From: a virus
DNA length: 64,000 nucleotides
Direction: 5' to 3' (one strand)
IMG/VR virus record: IMGVR_UViG_3300031957_002643
Coordinates: 248,001 to 312,000 of that record
Numbering within the stretch: the first letter of the stretch is position 1; every line of letters starts with the position of its first letter. A program made the translations under genes and the position numbers. Below the pieces are notes generated by a model. The model ran no database searches, was not told where the DNA came from, and saw nothing but the letters and a program-made list of their open reading frames with translations. This document shows positions 23,162 to 30,766 of this stretch, one piece after another.

Positions 23162-24379
23162 ATGACGACAACTATTACCGGATCAGTGTTATTAAAAGAT
23201 GGTTCTGTTACAGCGGCCAAACTAGCGGATGATTCTATTACCTCAGATAAGATTGCTGACAACGCTATTATTGAAAACGCTTATTCAGACAACAGTATTC
23301 CTTCAGCCGCATACAAAGCACAATCAATTGCGACCAGCGCATTAGCAGACGATGCAGTAACGGGTGCTAAGATTGCTGATAATACGATTTCCAGCAATCA
23401 TTACGCCAACACGTCTATTCCTACTGCCGCCTATCAACTTCTATCTGTCACAACTGCCATTCTTGCAAATGATGCTGTGACCAGTGCCAAACTGGCAGAC
23501 GATAGTGTTGGTTCCGAACATCTCATTGATGATAGTGTGATCCGTGCAGCAATCGGTTCTGCTGCTGTTGGCACCGATGAGATTGAAGATTATAAGGTTA
23601 CGCCTGCTAAGTTAGAAAAAGGCACGCAAGGTGATATTCTGGTCGCTACTGGTGGTGATGGAACATTTACTAGATTGAATGCGGGTGATGATGGTGCCGT
23701 TCTTTCTATGCAATCTGGTGTTCCGGCTTGGACAGGTAATGTTCTTCCTTCTGGTGTGATTATGGACTGGTGTGGACAATCCGCTCCTGATGGATGGGTA
23801 ATGGCGAATGGTAGGGCTATTGGTAATGCATCGTCTGGTGCCTCTGGTAGAGCAAATGATGATACTGAAGCCTTGTTCTTATTCTTGTGGGCAAACTTTG
23901 CCGATGCTCAACTTGCCGTTTCTGGTGGACGTGGTGCATCGGCTCAAGCAGACTTTGATGCGAATAAAACTATTGCATTGCCTGATCTGAGAGGCCGTAT
24001 GACGGTTGGTAGAGACAGCATGGGTTCGAGTAGTGCTGGACGAATTACAACGGCTACAGCGACCGCTGGTGGCAATATAATGGGTGCTACAGGTGGTGTG
24101 GAGCGTGTGACCTTGACGGAAGCACAGATGCCGACGCACAAACACTTTAGTGCAGCGGATAATGGTTTGGAGACGGAATTGGGTGGTTCATACTCGTATG
24201 TTTCTGATACGGTACCTATCCACATTCGTGGTAGGGACGTGAGTGGATTGGATTACTACTTTTGGGGATATAACGCTATATTGGCTCCCACGGTCGGGCC
24301 AACCAGTGAAACCGGTGGTTCGCAACCGCATAGTAATATGGCACCATTCTTTGTATTGAGTAAGATTATCAAGCTATGA
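23162..24379 (+). CDS. Tail fibre with phage tail-collar domain
   Basis: 405 aa. Residues 1-155 are imperfect repeats of the type SVTAAKLADDSITSDKIADN, a trimeric fibre shaft. Residues 200-405 form a collar domain: GVIMDWCGQSAPDGWVMANG, IALPDLRGRMTVGRD, LTEAQMPTHKH and the C-terminal QPHSNMAPFFVLSKIIKL. Such proteins are short fibre or tail-tip adhesins with a His-rich receptor tip. Late promoter upstream. The following gene overlaps its stop by ATGA. Confidence 0.85.
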   Translation: MTTTITGSVLLKDGSVTAAKLADDSITSDKIADNAIIENAYSDNSIPSAAYKAQSIATSALADDAVTGAKIADNTISSNHYANTSIPTAAYQLLSVTTAILANDAVTSAKLADDSVGSEHLIDDSVIRAAIGSAAVGTDEIEDYKVTPAKLEKGTQGDILVATGGDGTFTRLNAGDDGAVLSMQSGVPAWTGNVLPSGVIMDWCGQSAPDGWVMANGRAIGNASSGASGRANDDTEALFLFLWANFADAQLAVSGGRGASAQADFDANKTIALPDLRGRMTVGRDSMGSSSAGRITTATATAGGNIMGATGGVERVTLTEAQMPTHKHFSAADNGLETELGGSYSYVSDTVPIHIRGRDVSGLDYYFWGYNAILAPTVGPTSETGGSQPHSNMAPFFVLSKIIKL

Positions 24380-25224
24380 CATTTCTGATTGGATTATTTG
24401 AAAATGATTTCGATGTTAGTAAATCGTATACTCCGTCACGATCCAAGTTCTGGTATAATCCGAAACTGAACGATGTAATTTTTTTCTCTAATCAAAAACA
24501 TCATACAGAAGTTGCCATTGACCAATTTGATTTGGAGATGGAATTGAATGCTATTGAAGGTGATGCTGATGATGATATCATCAATGAGATGATCGATAAT
24601 GGTTGGGTCAGAGGACATTTCATAGAGAATGATCATATTGAAACCCATTTGAACCTGAACGGTAAACTTCGTGATGTTAGAAGAACACTAAAATGGGCGC
24701 TTTCTACTTTTGGTGAATTTGAATATCTGGTTATGGATGTCACAGACGATCCCTCTGTACCGACATATATCACCAGTGACCAATTTGATTTGTTTGTTCG
24801 GAAAGGTATCAGAAAGCGTTTAGGTGAAAGTCAAGATTATGGTGAAATTTACAAGTCGTGGTACAATACCGCAACTGGTGAGTATTTCGTTATTGATAAC
24901 GCTTTTGACTATCATCATTCTCAATGGATGATCGATCATGGATATTACGAGGGTAATATTGATGTACCATTGGATAGTGATGTGGTCGATAGAGCAGTTC
25001 TTGAAGGATGGGTTCGGATCAGACTAGACCATAGTCATATGCTCGATGCCTACAAATTGAACATTCATGCTTTCAATTACGAGAATGCCAAATTAGGATA
25101 CAGGGCGTTGAAGAAACATGCTCGTGGTGTCAAAATCAGTGGCGTGAATATAGAAACTGCACAGCACTATGAGTCATTCAATTACGAAGCTGACTTCATC
25201 AGATTTATTAATCGCGTGACGTGA
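24376..25224 (+). CDS. Candidate injected protein with duplicated GWVR domain
   Basis: 282 aa. N terminus MTFLIGLFENDF with an L-F-E cut-like site. A unit with a GWVR strand and a basic helix occurs twice (INEMIDNGWVRGHFIEND near 75; RAVLEGWVRIRLDHSHM near 205), and once in the convergent gene at 25208. Acidic, otherwise unrecognised. Overlaps the convergent neighbour by 17 nt. Confidence 0.5.
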   Translation: MTFLIGLFENDFDVSKSYTPSRSKFWYNPKLNDVIFFSNQKHHTEVAIDQFDLEMELNAIEGDADDDIINEMIDNGWVRGHFIENDHIETHLNLNGKLRDVRRTLKWALSTFGEFEYLVMDVTDDPSVPTYITSDQFDLFVRKGIRKRLGESQDYGEIYKSWYNTATGEYFVIDNAFDYHHSQWMIDHGYYEGNIDVPLDSDVVDRAVLEGWVRIRLDHSHMLDAYKLNIHAFNYENAKLGYRALKKHARGVKISGVNIETAQHYESFNYEADFIRFINRVT

Positions 25225-25732
25225 CCATGTGAGTATCATTTAGTCTTCCATATTTGGCGAAGGCTTCTAATGATCTATCATGATCGTGCAATAGATACAC
25301 ATCAGCATTATTATCATCGCCACTATATCTGACTGCAATGAAGAGAGATTGGATATTAGGCTTTTTGTTGAGAAGCCATTTTACGCATCGTTTGATCTTT
25401 TTGATATCAGTGCCTTCAATATTGGAATTGGTTTCCTGTGCTCTGATATCAATCAGTAGACGAACCCATCCTTCTTTCATTGCGGCATACAGGGCTGGAC
25501 CAAAATAACTCAATCCTTCATCTTCAACTGGTTCGTCGATCCCAAAGAAATTTGGATTATCGATGACCAATCTAGAATGGCTTCCATTGGAAAATGATTT
25601 CACCATGGCACAGGTGTTTGATTCCAGATTGATCCAGATTTGGGAATTAGCTCGTGACGTTCCCGGCATGATGTCATCACAGGATGTTGTTACTAGGTTG
25701 GAATTATCGTCTTCAAAAAGGGCCATGAGCAT
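25208..25732 (-). CDS. Candidate injected protein, GWVR-domain paralogue, leaderless
   Basis: 174 aa from ATG 25732, which lies exactly 5 nt behind a minus-strand late box and reads MLMALFEDDNSN (L-F-E site). Longer in-frame readings exist upstream but would start before the box. MKEGWVRLLID and KKIKRCVKWLLNKK parallel the gene at 24376. Confidence 0.55.
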   Translation of the reverse strand: MLMALFEDDNSNLVTTSCDDIMPGTSRANSQIWINLESNTCAMVKSFSNGSHSRLVIDNPNFFGIDEPVEDEGLSYFGPALYAAMKEGWVRLLIDIRAQETNSNIEGTDIKKIKRCVKWLLNKKPNIQSLFIAVRYSGDDNNADVYLLHDHDRSLEAFAKYGRLNDTHMVTSRD

Positions 25733-25737
25733 CCTGA

Positions 25738-25745
25738 TATTTATC
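25738..25745 (-). promoter_or_regulatory. Late promoter box (T4-type)
   Basis: GATAAATA on the minus strand, exactly 5 nt before ATG 25732. Confidence 0.65.
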
Positions 25746-26056
25746 ATTCCATGGTACTTAGAGATCGTGAAAAATGTCATATAGATAGAACTGAAGCCTT
25801 TAAGTGATGAAGAGTACTGGCTTCCCGCATATGGGTAAGGATGAGGTGGCGACATCCGGTGTGACATATGTTAACCTTGTGAGCGTTTGTAGAACACACA
25901 CTGCACCAAGTTGGACAGCCATCCAGCGGCATCAATGGTAGAGAGGAATGTATCATTGGTGTAATGCAATGTTTATTATAGTATGGTGACTTAATACCAC
26001 GGTGTGCGCATCTAGAGTTTTGTCGGCTCTACATTCCTCCACCGTGGTATTTTTAT
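25746..26056 (+). ncRNA. Candidate structured RNA region
   Basis: About 310 nt without a supported ORF. GAGGAATGTA (about 25941-25950) is complementary to TACATTCCTC near 26030-26039, and a perfect 12-bp terminator stem closes the region. A -10-like TATAGT lies at about 25977-25982. It may be one long RNA with long-range pairing, or a short RNA of about 65 nt from the internal promoter. Confidence 0.4.
25993..26055 (+). terminator. Terminator with long loop
   Basis: AATACCACGGTG (25993-26004) pairs perfectly with CACCGTGGTATT (26040-26051), followed by TTTAT; the loop of 35 nt is itself complementary to upstream sequence. Confidence 0.65.
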
Positions 26057-26086
26057 TTGACACATGGTTGATATATGTGATAAATA
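26057..26086 (+). promoter_or_regulatory. Promoter region for tRNA-Leu(CAA)
   Basis: TTGACA (26057-26062) followed 17 nt later by ATAAAT, which overlaps a late box GATAAATA (26079-26086). Confidence 0.55.
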
Positions 26087-26104
26087 GATTACTCTAATGG
26101 TTAT

Positions 26105-26189
26105 GGGGATGTGGCGGAACTGGTAGACGCGACGGATTCAAAATCCGTTTCCTTATGGAGTGGGGGTTCGAGTCCCTCCATCCCTACCA
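26105..26189 (+). tRNA. tRNA-Leu(CAA)
   Basis: Acceptor GGGGATG/CATCCCT (one G-T), discriminator A, encoded CCA, anticodon loop TTCAAAA (CAA), class II variable arm. Confidence 0.93.
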
Positions 26190-26207
26190 AAACCATAGAG
26201 GTTCAAT

Positions 26208-26408
26208 ATGAATAATCTTGTACATTGTTATCGGTGTTCGGGAACGTATAATTCGAATTTACAATACACTCGTGGATTTGTGACAAAGAGTCATGATACT
26301 ACCGGTGATGACAATTTTGTTCATACATCAAGTGTGTCAAGCGGCGATTGTCCCTTTTGTAATAAACCGCCATTATTGGTACCCAAGCAACAATCGTCTG
26401 CGATGTAG
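26208..26408 (+). CDS. Small zinc-ribbon protein
   Basis: 66 aa with CYRC (residues 7-10) and CPFC (about 48-51), spaced as a four-cysteine zinc ribbon. AGAGG ribosome site. Function unknown. Confidence 0.65.
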   Translation: MNNLVHCYRCSGTYNSNLQYTRGFVTKSHDTTGDDNFVHTSSVSSGDCPFCNKPPLLVPKQQSSAM

Positions 26409-26410
26409 TC

Positions 26411-27016
26411 ATGCCTAATAAGAACCCACCGTTTGATAAATCCGTTCTCACCGACTGTGAATGTCCGGCATCCCTAACACATGACATCCGTAGATATTCA
26501 TACATAGAACGTGAAGCCCGTCGCAGAAAGCAAGTTGCTGAAGAAGCAAAACGGGATATGCGCCAAATCAAAACGGATCGTATCCGTAATGGTGACGATA
26601 TCATGGTGTCTGAACATGCTGTGCTTAGATATCTTGAAAGAGCCAAGGGCATAGATGTTGATGCAATCAGAAAGCATATAATCGGTCTATACCTTGAAGC
26701 TGAAGAAGAATATCCGAATGAGTTCGTTACGGATGATTGTGTTCTTCTGCGATCCCAAGACAATGAGAACGTGATAACCACGGTTATCACTAAAGAGATG
26801 TTCGATGCGGCTGAGCGTCAAATTTCCAGAGATGGTTGGAAACGTGCTAAAGTAACAAAGCTCAAAGGTCACATGTTTAAAATGTGTGAAACCGACGAAA
26901 CTATGCTGGAATGCAATCATTGTCATATGATGATGCCGTACACATTTGCGCGTAAAGAGGTGTTGGATTATCTCAATGAACACGCTCCGGGTAGATGCGT
27001 TGATGAACCGATGTAG
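26411..27016 (+). CDS. Hypothetical protein with C-terminal zinc knuckle
   Basis: 201 aa. Basic coiled-coil N-terminal half (YIEREARRRKQVAEEAKRDM), then SEHAVLRYLERAKGIDVDAI, a motif seen in small phage proteins, and a Cys pair plus His (ECNHCHMMM) near the end. Unrecognised function; 2 nt behind the zinc-ribbon gene. Confidence 0.65.
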   Translation: MPNKNPPFDKSVLTDCECPASLTHDIRRYSYIEREARRRKQVAEEAKRDMRQIKTDRIRNGDDIMVSEHAVLRYLERAKGIDVDAIRKHIIGLYLEAEEEYPNEFVTDDCVLLRSQDNENVITTVITKEMFDAAERQISRDGWKRAKVTKLKGHMFKMCETDETMLECNHCHMMMPYTFARKEVLDYLNEHAPGRCVDEPM

Positions 27017-27027
27017 GAGAACGTCTT

Positions 27028-27357
27028 ATGTATCAACCAGATGGATGGAAATTCGTAAAAATAATTTGGCCAACAGGACTTGAAGATATCAGACTTGCTG
27101 GTGGATGGTCTGGTGGTTATACCACGGGAGATTCATGGAAGCTCAATTCTGGTGTGAACCGAATTGAGAAAGGCGATGGATATTATGATGTTGTTGGTGA
27201 TTCCGGTTCGGTTTATCGGATTAATGAGCACGGTGAAGATCGATCCTTGGCGCTGACCATGGCTTTTTCTTATCTGGACCAACAATTAGAGAATGGAACT
27301 ATTGTTTCTTGGGAGAGACTTGATAGTTCTGAGATATTGAATAAAGAATTTGACTAA
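27028..27357 (+). CDS. Hypothetical protein
   Basis: 109 aa, Gly- and Trp-rich beta pattern (WPTGLEDIRLAGGWSGGYTT). GGAGA ribosome site. Unrecognised. Confidence 0.65.
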   Translation: MYQPDGWKFVKIIWPTGLEDIRLAGGWSGGYTTGDSWKLNSGVNRIEKGDGYYDVVGDSGSVYRINEHGEDRSLALTMAFSYLDQQLENGTIVSWERLDSSEILNKEFD

Positions 27358-27378
27358 GGTTTGATTTTGTAATATAAG
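27350..27378 (+). promoter_or_regulatory. sigma70-like promoter for tRNA-Ser(GCT)
   Basis: TTGACT (27350-27355), 17 nt, TATAAG (27373-27378); the -35 overlaps the end of the upstream gene. Confidence 0.8.
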
Positions 27379-27391
27379 TATTAGTGAACTT

Positions 27392-27482
27392 GGATAGGTG
27401 GCTGAGTGGCTTAAGGCGCTCCCCTGCTAAGGGAGTGGGCACATTGTGTGTCCCGTGGGTTCAAATCCCACCCTATCCGCCA
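27392..27482 (+). tRNA. tRNA-Ser(GCT)
   Basis: Acceptor GGATAGG/CCTATCC, discriminator G, encoded CCA, anticodon loop CTGCTAA (GCT), long class II variable arm. Confidence 0.93.
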
Positions 27483-27510
27483 ATATCACTCGTGACCAGA
27501 AGGAAAGAAA

Positions 27511-27675
27511 ATGGTTACTGTTAATTCAATCTCGTGGACAGGTGATGCTGATGTTCATGTCCCCGTGTCGAATCAAATCCATGCCGGTCTAGAAATTGCA
27601 ACGATTGCGGTTCTGTCGGTTGCAGTCGCCGCAGTGGTCTTGAACCTCGACAAGATCGTTTCCTATTTCGTATAA
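27511..27675 (+). CDS. Small membrane protein
   Basis: 54 aa; polar N terminus, then one membrane segment (LEIATIAVLSVAVAAVVLNL). AAGGAAAG ribosome site, 28 nt behind the tRNA. Function unknown. Confidence 0.6.
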   Translation: MVTVNSISWTGDADVHVPVSNQIHAGLEIATIAVLSVAVAAVVLNLDKIVSYFV

Positions 27676-27692
27676 TTTGATTGGACCGCCAA

Positions 27693-27860
27693 ATGGTCAA
27701 GAAACAGGTTGATGATTCTGATCGGTATATCGAAATTTCGTGTCCTTGTTGTACGAAGTGTCGATATGATCGAATGAGAAATTGCTGTTTGTTTGGCGGT
27801 CCATTCAAAGGATATGCCAATGTCAAGGATTCGAAGACTGGACAAGATAAAGAGAATTGA
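27693..27860 (+). CDS. Small Cys-rich protein
   Basis: 55 aa with CPCCTKC and NCC, a likely metal-binding knot. No strong ribosome site; overlaps the next gene by 41 nt in another frame, so it is less certain than its neighbours. Confidence 0.45.
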   Translation: MVKKQVDDSDRYIEISCPCCTKCRYDRMRNCCLFGGPFKGYANVKDSKTGQDKEN

Positions 27861-28155
27861 TCTCTTTATCAATAATTTCGGACTAAAACCAGAACAAAAG
27901 TTACCCTTCATCCGTCCATGGTTGGGAAGAGGGTATCGGTTATATGTATTTGTTGATTATAGATATATTCAGAAGTGTCCAGAACGCATTAATGTAATGG
28001 CGGACTATGCTGCCATTTATAAAGGCCTCCATGAAAAGGCCTTTAAAGATAGATCAGGCAAGAAGATACCATGTTTGGTTAGTGATCCATATGAGAGATC
28101 AATGGTCAGAGGGTGCATGATCGCACTACCTGATCAGTTTGAATTCAAGCGTTAA
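27820..28155 (+). CDS. Hypothetical protein
   Basis: 111 aa, basic, unrecognised (LFINNFGLKPEQKLPFIRPW). ATG 27820 follows AAAGGA. Nearly abuts the convergent PTH2 gene with no terminator between. Confidence 0.65.
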   Translation: MSRIRRLDKIKRIDLFINNFGLKPEQKLPFIRPWLGRGYRLYVFVDYRYIQKCPERINVMADYAAIYKGLHEKAFKDRSGKKIPCLVSDPYERSMVRGCMIALPDQFEFKR

Positions 28156-28156
28156 C

Positions 28157-28528
28157 TTAGATAAGCATTTTCAGGTTGCTTAGTGTTTCTTCACGGTCTG
28201 CCGGATCAATCGGACCAATTCCCAGACAGGTCACAGTCGGTTCATTGAATACAGTACGACCAGCATCTTTTACCAAAGATACACCACATTTCTTTTTGTA
28301 AAGATCAAATAACTCGAACAATTCTTTTGTGGTTTCAACTGCGAGTGTGATTTTCACTGCGGACTGGCTGTCCTTATATTGGGTTGCAAGTTCCGGTGTT
28401 CGTTCCAAAGCATCCCAATAAGCATGTAGGTAGGCATGCCCGGCTTGTGCGGCCAGTTTACCTCTGTTGCCGTTCATGGCCTTCAGTGCTTCTTTACTGA
28501 CGACACAATAGATTTTCAATTCACTCAT
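28157..28528 (-). CDS. Peptidyl-tRNA hydrolase PTH2 family, copy 3
   Basis: 123 aa from ATG 28528 (GAGGAG site). KIYCVVSKEALKAMNGNRGK, LAAQAGHAYLHA and TVTCLGIGPIDP match the PTH2 fold: the catalytic GK...AQ-x-GHA and the C-terminal LGIGP. It lies directly behind the Ro-like gene, separated by a very stable hairpin, which ties peptidyl-tRNA rescue to the Ro RNP. Confidence 0.82.
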   Translation of the reverse strand: MSELKIYCVVSKEALKAMNGNRGKLAAQAGHAYLHAYWDALERTPELATQYKDSQSAVKITLAVETTKELFELFDLYKKKCGVSLVKDAGRTVFNEPTVTCLGIGPIDPADREETLSNLKMLI

Positions 28529-28545
28529 TTTGGTCTCCTCATATG

Positions 28546-28569
28546 AGAATGGGGACCGAAGTCCCCATT
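28546..28569 (-). promoter_or_regulatory. UUCG hairpin between Ro and PTH2 genes
   Basis: On the minus strand GAATGGGGAC-TTCG-GTCCCCATTC: a perfect 10-bp stem with a C(UUCG)G tetraloop and no U-tract. More likely an RNA-stabilising or partial-attenuation element than a full terminator. Confidence 0.6.
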
Positions 28570-28578
28570 CCAATCAGC

Positions 28579-30195
28579 TTAGCGAACAAAGTCCGCCATA
28601 ACGTTTGGTGCATTGGAATCAAATCCAACAACGTCGAGCATGCCCGGATCATCAGGATTTGCAATCGTGAAGCCCGTTGAGGTCATGCCAACAACGATGA
28701 GCTTCGCATCGATGCCCATCTTGCGACGGTAATCACGAAGCGCTTCGTGTGGATGGATATTACCTGCCCAAGTTTCATTATCCGTGTAGATAACGAAAGC
28801 ATCAGCTTCGATCTTGTTTTCCATTGCGTAAAGCATTGGAGCAGCACAATCAGTTCCACCGAATGGAAGATTGCTGATCTTACGGATAACACCATCAAGT
28901 GTTGATGCACGACCAAAGTCAAGCGGAGTTACCGCATTAGAGCCACGGTAAGACGAATAACGCGAACCACTGGTAAAACCGACAGTGTGTGTAACTGGTT
29001 CGGTCTTCATAGTGATAAGTGCCATTGCCGCAGATGCGTCACGTGGCGTGATGTTTGAATTCATGATGTTCGAAAACGTCATAGAACCTGAAACATCAAG
29101 CGCAAGAAGATGACGCTTTCCAGTCGGAACAACATTCTTGAAAGAAAGCTTGAATGCATCTTCAAGTGCAGACACAATGTTTCCATTGACCTTCCACGTG
29201 TTGCTTCCACGGAAACCACGACCAGACTTATACGTTGTGAGTGCAAGAAGCACCGCAAACGGATGAATCATCGAATCGTGAAGCGTCTTCTGATCCGTGA
29301 GCCGACGAACTGCCTCCTGTTCAAACTTGGACATCGGCTTGAAAAGATTAATCTTTTCAGAAGACATGTTGCCAAGATTTTTGATCATAGCAGTCATCGG
29401 CATCTTTTCGAAAAGTGCTTCCCATACCTTTGGATCATTAAGAGCCTCGGTCGGAAGTGCTTCACGTGGAAGATTTGCTTCACGGATAAGGCCCGGAAGT
29501 TCCTTCACAGATGCAGTCTTTGCTTCTTCGTATGCCTTGATGATTGGCGGAAGCGTTTCGGTATCAACCGGGCGACCACAAATCCAATCAAAGATCACGC
29601 GACGTTCTGCTTCTGGCGTCTTTGGATGAGAAAGACGAAGAAGGTCACGGTGCGTCCAACCATCACGTTGACGATACTTGACCGCTTGGTAAGCGACCTT
29701 GTTTGCATCAACTTCGGTATACCAGTTCGCAACTGCACGCTTAAGCGCACGTCCCCAACCACGGAACTGTTCGACAAATTCCGCGTAATGGAAAAGATGC
29801 GTACCAATGCGTGCAACCTTTGGAAGTGCCGCGAGCGCATATGCACGAGTCTTGTCATCTTGTGCAGCCGAAGCCATAGCAAGAGCGAAAAGAGCAGCAT
29901 CATTACGGTATGCACGACCGTTCGTGGACACGTCAACAATCATATCGACAGCACGAATACCGTCAGAATCAATTGCCTTCTGTACTGCCGAAGCGTTAGC
30001 TACGGTAAGTTCACGAGACGATGCGTAGTAGGTTGGTGCATCAGAACCGAGCACAAGGAAGCGCTCAAGGCGACCGAACTCATCAAGTGTGAATGAGAAA
30101 CCGCCAGCATTGTTCTTGGATTGCTTTGGGGAAGCCGCTTCATTTTGCGGCGTAACGCGATTGCGCGTTCCAACATTACGGTAAGCTTTAGACAT
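28579..30195 (-). CDS. Ro60-like TROVE/vWA RNA-binding protein
   Basis: 538 aa, full length for the family. Residues 1-350 are the TROVE HEAT-repeat ring: the N-terminal TPQNEAASPKQSKNNAGGFS block, FHYAEFVEQFRGWGRALKRA, and YKSGRGFRGSNTWKVN before the vWA part. The vWA domain carries the MIDAS motif DVSGS (367-371), plus GGTDCAAPM and YTDNETW. Ro proteins bind misfolded RNAs through the ring and Y RNAs on its outer face; in bacteria Ro (Rsr) with a Y RNA tethers PNPase or takes part in rRNA/tRNA quality control. AAGGAGAAGGAAA ribosome site. Its leader holds two Y-RNA-like genes with tRNA mimics, and PTH2 follows, so this looks like a phage-borne Ro RNP operon. Confidence 0.93.
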   Translation of the reverse strand: MSKAYRNVGTRNRVTPQNEAASPKQSKNNAGGFSFTLDEFGRLERFLVLGSDAPTYYASSRELTVANASAVQKAIDSDGIRAVDMIVDVSTNGRAYRNDAALFALAMASAAQDDKTRAYALAALPKVARIGTHLFHYAEFVEQFRGWGRALKRAVANWYTEVDANKVAYQAVKYRQRDGWTHRDLLRLSHPKTPEAERRVIFDWICGRPVDTETLPPIIKAYEEAKTASVKELPGLIREANLPREALPTEALNDPKVWEALFEKMPMTAMIKNLGNMSSEKINLFKPMSKFEQEAVRRLTDQKTLHDSMIHPFAVLLALTTYKSGRGFRGSNTWKVNGNIVSALEDAFKLSFKNVVPTGKRHLLALDVSGSMTFSNIMNSNITPRDASAAMALITMKTEPVTHTVGFTSGSRYSSYRGSNAVTPLDFGRASTLDGVIRKISNLPFGGTDCAAPMLYAMENKIEADAFVIYTDNETWAGNIHPHEALRDYRRKMGIDAKLIVVGMTSTGFTIANPDDPGMLDVVGFDSNAPNVMADFVR

Positions 30196-30249
30196 TTTCC
30201 TTCTCCTTTACGTCTTTTGTGAACTAAGGATTAGGACGAGTCAAGAGGG

Positions 30250-30318
30250 TTGAATGAACATGTTAGTTGCGGTGGGTGTTTCATCGAAAAAGATAACCCA
30301 TTGCATCCGGCTCATTCA
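30250..30318 (-). repeat. Direct repeat R2, proximal to the Ro gene
   Basis: About 68 nt, matching R1 (30656-30724). The plus-strand core TTGAATGAACATGTTAGTTG is identical in both, as are AGATAACCCA and GCATCCGGCTCATTC. On the RNA strand TGGGT can pair with ACCCA, and GATGAA with TTCATT; both pairings also exist in R1. A repeated structured leader element is likely. Confidence 0.7.
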
Positions 30319-30327
30319 AATTTCATA

Positions 30328-30497
30328 CAGTTGTACCTTAGAAGGATGGACGTGTTTTTGAAAAACGACGTTTAGACGCTCTAACCGTTGAGCTACCGGC
30401 CCATAAATGGTGGGCCAGACAGGATTCGAACCTGTAACCTTCCCTTTGTAAGAGGATAACCGTCTCTCAGCCGGTCCATCCTTCTAAGATACAACTG
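30328..30497 (-). ncRNA. Y-RNA-like gene 2 with permuted tRNA mimic
   Basis: A 24-bp stem, perfect apart from one G-U, joins 30474-30497 and 30328-30351. Inside, in RNA order, come: an anticodon-stem-like helix (AGACG with CGTCT), an extra hairpin (TCCT-CTTACAA-AGGGA), a T arm (ACAGG-TTCGAAT-CCTGT), an acceptor-like hairpin CTGGCCC-ACCATTTAT-GGGCCGG, and a D arm GCTC-AACGGTTA-GAGC. So 3' and 5' tRNA halves are in swapped order and the acceptor is closed by a loop that still carries ACCA. This is the layout known for bacterial YrlA-type Y RNAs, whose tRNA-like module is circularly permuted. Position between promoter and Ro gene supports it. Confidence 0.8.
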
Positions 30498-30631
30498 GAC
30501 GAATGTGTTTGCGACTAGGGGGTGTTGAGACCAATGCTTCTACCAATTCAGCCACACCCAACAATGTGTTGAGTGACAGGATTCGAACCTGCACTTCTCG
30601 GTTTTGATAACCCTATGTCTCCGACTCGTCC
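30497..30631 (-). ncRNA. Y-RNA-like gene 1 with permuted tRNA mimic
   Basis: Second unit, directly upstream. Outer stem GGACGA/TCGTCC (30626-30631 with 30497-30502), then GAGAC/GTCTC, hairpin GGTT-ATCAA-AACC, T arm GCAGG-TTCGAAT-CCTGT, acceptor-like hairpin CACTCAAC-ACATT-GTTGGGTG (8 bp), and a D-like arm GGCTGAATTGGTAGAAGC. Same permuted order as gene 2 but different sequence and a shorter outer stem. The loop lacks CCA. Confidence 0.72.
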
Positions 30632-30655
30632 GAAATCTTTTGTTCCTCCCATTGA

Positions 30656-30724
30656 TTGAATGAACATGTTAGTTGTGATGGATGTTCATCATTACCAAGA
30701 TAACCCACCGCATCCGGCTCATTC
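30656..30724 (-). repeat. Direct repeat R1, upstream of Y-RNA-like gene 1
   Basis: Partner of R2, about 406 bp away. On the RNA strand TGGGT pairs with ATCCA (G-U where R2 has G-C) and ATGAACAT with ATGTTCAT, so the structure is kept while bases change. Confidence 0.7.
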
Positions 30725-30734
30725 GTTGTTCCGT

Positions 30735-30766
30735 GATATACTTATAGAGGATAATAGGGGTGTCAA
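30735..30766 (-). promoter_or_regulatory. Promoter of the Y-RNA/Ro/PTH2 transcript
   Basis: Minus-strand TTGACA (30761-30766). TATAAG follows 14 nt later (30741-30746) and AAGTAT at 17 nt, so the exact -10 is uncertain. Confidence 0.55.

Noticed and set aside
29110-30096. 328-codon open frame on the plus strand opposite the Ro-like gene
   Set aside because: It is antisense to a certain gene, has no ribosome site, and its composition is the complement of biased codons.
30399-30476. Ordinary minus-strand tRNA-Val(TAC)
   Set aside because: T arm, CCA and a CTTACAA loop are present, but the D arm is truncated in that reading. The permuted arrangement with GGGCCGG and a full D arm downstream, inside a 24-bp stem, explains the sequence better.
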